Part shown: piece by piece, positions 61,429-64,000 of the stretch
Numbering within the stretch: position 1 is the first letter of the stretch
How the letters are laid out: each line of letters opens with the position of its first letter
Assembly: GCA_001464585.1 (NCBI GenBank)
Contig: LNFF01000040.1
Coordinates: 71,267 to 135,266, forward strand
Source: Gammaproteobacteria bacterium Ga0077554
GTDB lineage: Bacteria; Pseudomonadota; Gammaproteobacteria; Ga0077554; Ga007554
Direction: 5' to 3'
Length of the DNA stretch: 64,000 nucleotides
The notes under the pieces: model-generated
Databases searched by the model: none
Told to the model about the DNA's origin: nothing
What the model saw: the letters and a program-made list of their open reading frames with translations, nothing else
Program-made: the position numbers and the translations under genes

Positions 61429-63083
61429 AAAAAATAGTCGCGCTCATTACCGCATGCATATTATGGACGGCCACCCCGTTTATTATAATGGCTGCGCAGG
61501 CTGCCACCACGCTCACCGCCAGTGTTGACCGCACGACTATTAAAATGGATGAGCATGTTGTATTCACGCTCTCACTGATTAATAGCGACACGCGCTTACG
61601 CGCTGAAGGCCTGTCACCCAACGTGGATCTGAGCGTACTATCCCCTGATTTTGATACAGGCATTCCGCGCGCGGCCAATCGTTTTAATTTATCACGCCAT
61701 GAGGGTGACCAGGGTAACCGCGCCATCTCCAGCATTACCGTGGAATTATTTCCAAAACGTACCGGGCGTTATACCATCCCCGCTTTTCAGGTAGATGGAC
61801 AACGCAGCAATCCTGTTGTGATTAACGTCAACGCCGCTATCGCTACAGATACGCCAGAAGTTTTTATACGCAGTAGCGTTAACAAAAATACTGCCTGGGC
61901 GCGCGAACAAACCCTTGTTTATCTGGAGTTGCTGCATCGCGTCAACCTAAGCACTGCCAGCCTGGGTGGGGATATTCAAACATCACCCACGCGTATTGAA
62001 TTACTCGATTCTCGCAAACTGCCCCAAACCGAACGTAAAGAACAGATTGATGGCATCACTTACAATGTGCAACGTATGGCCTGGGCATTATTCCCCACCC
62101 AAAGCGGTAACCTTACCGTGCGCTTACCTGACATTTGGGCCATTACGGAGAAAGGGCGCCGTTTGCGTTTGCCTGGAAAACAACATCCGATTCAGGTTAA
62201 GGCATTGCCTGCGGGTATAGCTGCTGACCTGTTGGTAGGCAAACCTGAAATTAACCAAAGCCCACTCACCGCTTTACCCGACATCAACAGTCTCACCTCG
62301 TGGAATATCACCTTACGCGCCCCGGTAATGGATCACACGCTACCCGCCAGCTTGCCCGGATTAACCGCTCCGGCAAACATCAAACTCTATCTCGACAAGG
62401 CACAACGGCAAATCGAAGAACATGCCGATGGCATTGTCAGCATCGCAAATTACACCGTTTCTGTCACACCATTGGCCGCTGGCGAATTTCGCATGCCCAC
62501 CATTATCATTCCCTACTTCGACACCCTGCGCGGCAGCGTCGACAAGATCGAACTGCCGGGGCAAACGCTTACCGTAAAATCTGGCCCACCGCCTACTGTG
62601 ATGACACCAACACCGAACCCGCTCGCGCAAGCAAAATCACAAACCACATCCCCTACCACATTATGGCCGTGGAAAGTCTCAACATTCATTTTCGCTGTAC
62701 TGTGGCTGGCGACATTAATACTGTTGAAACGTGCGCGCGCTTCGGCAACCCCACAAGAAAAATATGTAGCGAATGAAAATTTCAACGAACAACCAGGGGC
62801 TCTTGCCCTGCGACCACTGCAAACATTGTTGCTGGAAGCGTTCGGCAGCCAATCGCTTGATCAAGGTTTGCATGAGTGGGAAACCAGATACGGGATCGAT
62901 CAGGAATTACGCCAAACCGTGCGGGAAGTACAACGCTTATATTACGGAAAAGAAAAAACAAATGATGCGCATCTAAAGCAGGCAGTGCATGCGGCGGTAA
63001 CAAAAATCCGCGCCGCTCAGAAGCCATTACCCTCTTCTCCTGATAACACTTGGCGCCCCGAGTCGTTCACACCGCGTTATTAA
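61422..63083 (+). CDS. batD: BatD-like protein
   Basis: A 553-residue protein with a signal peptide (about 1-28), a beta-rich periplasmic region with TTIKMDEHVVFTLSLINSDT and repeated Ig-like modules, then a membrane helix near 420-440 (WKVSTFIFAVLWLATLILL) and a basic cytoplasmic tail. It completes the Bat set (MoxR, DUF58, DUF4381, BatA, BatB, BatD). ATGGTAA overlap with batB. Confidence 0.88.
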   Translation: MVKKIVALITACILWTATPFIIMAAQAATTLTASVDRTTIKMDEHVVFTLSLINSDTRLRAEGLSPNVDLSVLSPDFDTGIPRAANRFNLSRHEGDQGNRAISSITVELFPKRTGRYTIPAFQVDGQRSNPVVINVNAAIATDTPEVFIRSSVNKNTAWAREQTLVYLELLHRVNLSTASLGGDIQTSPTRIELLDSRKLPQTERKEQIDGITYNVQRMAWALFPTQSGNLTVRLPDIWAITEKGRRLRLPGKQHPIQVKALPAGIAADLLVGKPEINQSPLTALPDINSLTSWNITLRAPVMDHTLPASLPGLTAPANIKLYLDKAQRQIEEHADGIVSIANYTVSVTPLAAGEFRMPTIIIPYFDTLRGSVDKIELPGQTLTVKSGPPPTVMTPTPNPLAQAKSQTTSPTTLWPWKVSTFIFAVLWLATLILLKRARASATPQEKYVANENFNEQPGALALRPLQTLLLEAFGSQSLDQGLHEWETRYGIDQELRQTVREVQRLYYGKEKTNDAHLKQAVHAAVTKIRAAQKPLPSSPDNTWRPESFTPRY

Positions 63084-63892
63084 TTAGACCGCCAATTAAT
63101 CTCATGCGCCGTTTTTTCGCCAATGACAACCTGGGTAAGGCTGCGCGGCATCGCCAATTCCTGCTCTGATAGTGGCACTCTGCCGCCCATGATCTCAGCC
63201 TTACTCTGCGGGAACCGTGGCTGCTGCTGTGGCTCTGCATAGCCATCGGGATAAAGCGGAAAATTGGTACTCAAATCGTATTTGTCAGTAGCGCCCACGG
63301 TATGCAGCAACTCATGCGCAATCACCACATTATTGGGCCCTGCCATCTTCTCACTGGCAAACGCATTCACCACCCCTATCAATCCTTTCTCAAGGCCAAA
63401 TGAGTGGCTCAGGCGATCATGTGTTGCAGGATCGTGATATACAACAAACATGCGGATATCAGGGGATGGGCCATCATAGGTGTCCGACTTGAACGCCCAA
63501 TAGCGCATTTGCAGACTCCACCACATCACGGCGAGAATATCGCCATTGCGCGGTGGTTTTGGCGGAAGGTCATTAACAACCGGGCCAAGCTTGATGGTGA
63601 CGGGCTGATCAAGCTTTAACTGATGGCGCCCGGCTTCACGCGTCATGAAGTCTTCTATATCAACGAAGGTTTCCCGCATCGGCGGCGCACGTAAAGCGCC
63701 AACATACGCTGCCGATACCGCACTGCCATCGCCATTAATCGGATACACCACCACCCACAAGGAACGGTCCCAATCCGTCGAACGCAGCTTGCTTAACCAG
63801 GTGTTCGCAGCGACAAAAGCCAGCAACAACAAAAGAAATGCGATGCGTAATTTGCGAAACATACCGCCTGCTATGCGCCGAACAACCGCCAT
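63080..63892 (-). CDS. Membrane-anchored zincin-like metallopeptidase
   Basis: A 270-residue protein with one N-terminal membrane helix (KLRIAFLLLLLAFVAANTWL) and an extracytoplasmic domain containing VVIAHELLHTVGATDKYD, a zinc HExxH followed by G and D at metzincin-like spacing. FVVYHDPATHDRLSHSFGLEKGLIGVV precedes it. No named family was recognised. It is convergent with batD (4-bp overlap), and its start overlaps the partial gene upstream. Confidence 0.7.
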   Translation of the reverse strand: MAVVRRIAGGMFRKLRIAFLLLLLAFVAANTWLSKLRSTDWDRSLWVVVYPINGDGSAVSAAYVGALRAPPMRETFVDIEDFMTREAGRHQLKLDQPVTIKLGPVVNDLPPKPPRNGDILAVMWWSLQMRYWAFKSDTYDGPSPDIRMFVVYHDPATHDRLSHSFGLEKGLIGVVNAFASEKMAGPNNVVIAHELLHTVGATDKYDLSTNFPLYPDGYAEPQQQPRFPQSKAEIMGGRVPLSEQELAMPRSLTQVVIGEKTAHEINWRSN

Positions 63893-63999
63893 TCTTCCGT
63901 ATAGAAATGCAATGCGGGCACAGGTTTATCTGTGAGCTTAACTGTTTCCAGTACGCGCTCTTTCTCGCCGTCCAGCACGGTAACCGTACCATCAGTGGG
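63871..63999 (-). CDS. C-terminal part of an unknown protein
   Basis: The frame runs from the window edge to TAG at 63871-63873. DGTVTVLDGEKERVLETVKL resembles a YVTN-type beta-propeller blade, then PALHFYTEEWRLFGA. Only 42 residues are seen. The stop overlaps the start of the zincin gene by 22 bp. Confidence 0.55.
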   Translation of the reverse strand, partial: PTDGTVTVLDGEKERVLETVKLTDKPVPALHFYTEEWRLFGA

Positions 64000-64000
64000 A

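Overview
The window looks like chromosome from a gammaproteobacterium. The gene orders uvrA / MFS transporter / ssb and rpsP-rimM-trmD-rplS next to ffh and a ypjD-type gene are typical of that class, and YqiB-like DUF1249, YajQ, DsbC, XerD and a complete Wsp chemosensory operon fit. No rRNA, tRNA or CRISPR array was seen. The genus cannot be told from the sequence alone.

Layout. 1-3.8 kb: a DUF1538 membrane protein pair with a PII-like protein and a CBS protein, then an FMN/GltB-like protein. 4-13 kb: clpB behind a heat-shock type promoter, a NUDIX hydrolase, a DUF938 methyltransferase, uvrA, a YajR-like MFS transporter and ssb. 13.4-21.8 kb: a GC-rich block holding the four-gene DNA ligase repair cluster (nuclease, ligase, Lhr-type helicase, phosphoesterase), then a decayed IS1182-type transposase and a HEPN-like protein with a zinc ribbon; this reads as acquired DNA. 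21.8-34.5 kb: a GGDEF-EAL protein, dsbC, yajQ, xerD, ogt, a TPR-type exported protein, rplS-trmD-rimM-rpsP, ffh, a metallo-beta-lactamase-fold phosphodiesterase and a ypjD-like gene. 34.5-44.2 kb: wspRFEDCBA, with a putative c-type heme site in the WspA receptor. 44.6-50.3 kb: dedA, uppP, DUF1249, a UMF1-type transporter, a DsbA-like protein and DUF3301. 50.5-56.0 kb: an uncharacterised accessory cluster (two small proteins, an SNase-like protein, a SPOR-like membrane protein, a BTAD-type regulator). 56.2-63.1 kb: a moxR-DUF58-DUF4381-batA-batB-batD operon, then a membrane-anchored zincin.

The most unusual feature is a family of short, GC-rich, partly palindromic repeats scattered over 28-61 kb. 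Several copies lie inside protein genes without breaking the reading frame (BatA, BatB, the DsbA-like protein, the BTAD regulator twice, RimM and the TPR-type protein), and others fill gaps inside tight operons (trmD-rimM, wspD-wspE). This resembles the palindromic elements of Rickettsia, but the sequence is different. A second family, bounded by GTCATTTCGA / TCGAAATGAC, sits only between genes. One first-family copy is nested inside a second-family copy, which lets its 49-bp unit be delimited. Two more long palindromes (32.6 kb and 39.5 kb) add to a picture of heavy small-repeat activity.

Functional themes: surface sensing and c-di-GMP control (Wsp plus GGDEF-EAL), envelope and disulfide homeostasis (DsbC, DsbA-like, Bat, DedA, UppP), DNA repair (UvrA, SSB, Ogt, XerD, ligase cluster) and the ribosome/SRP core.
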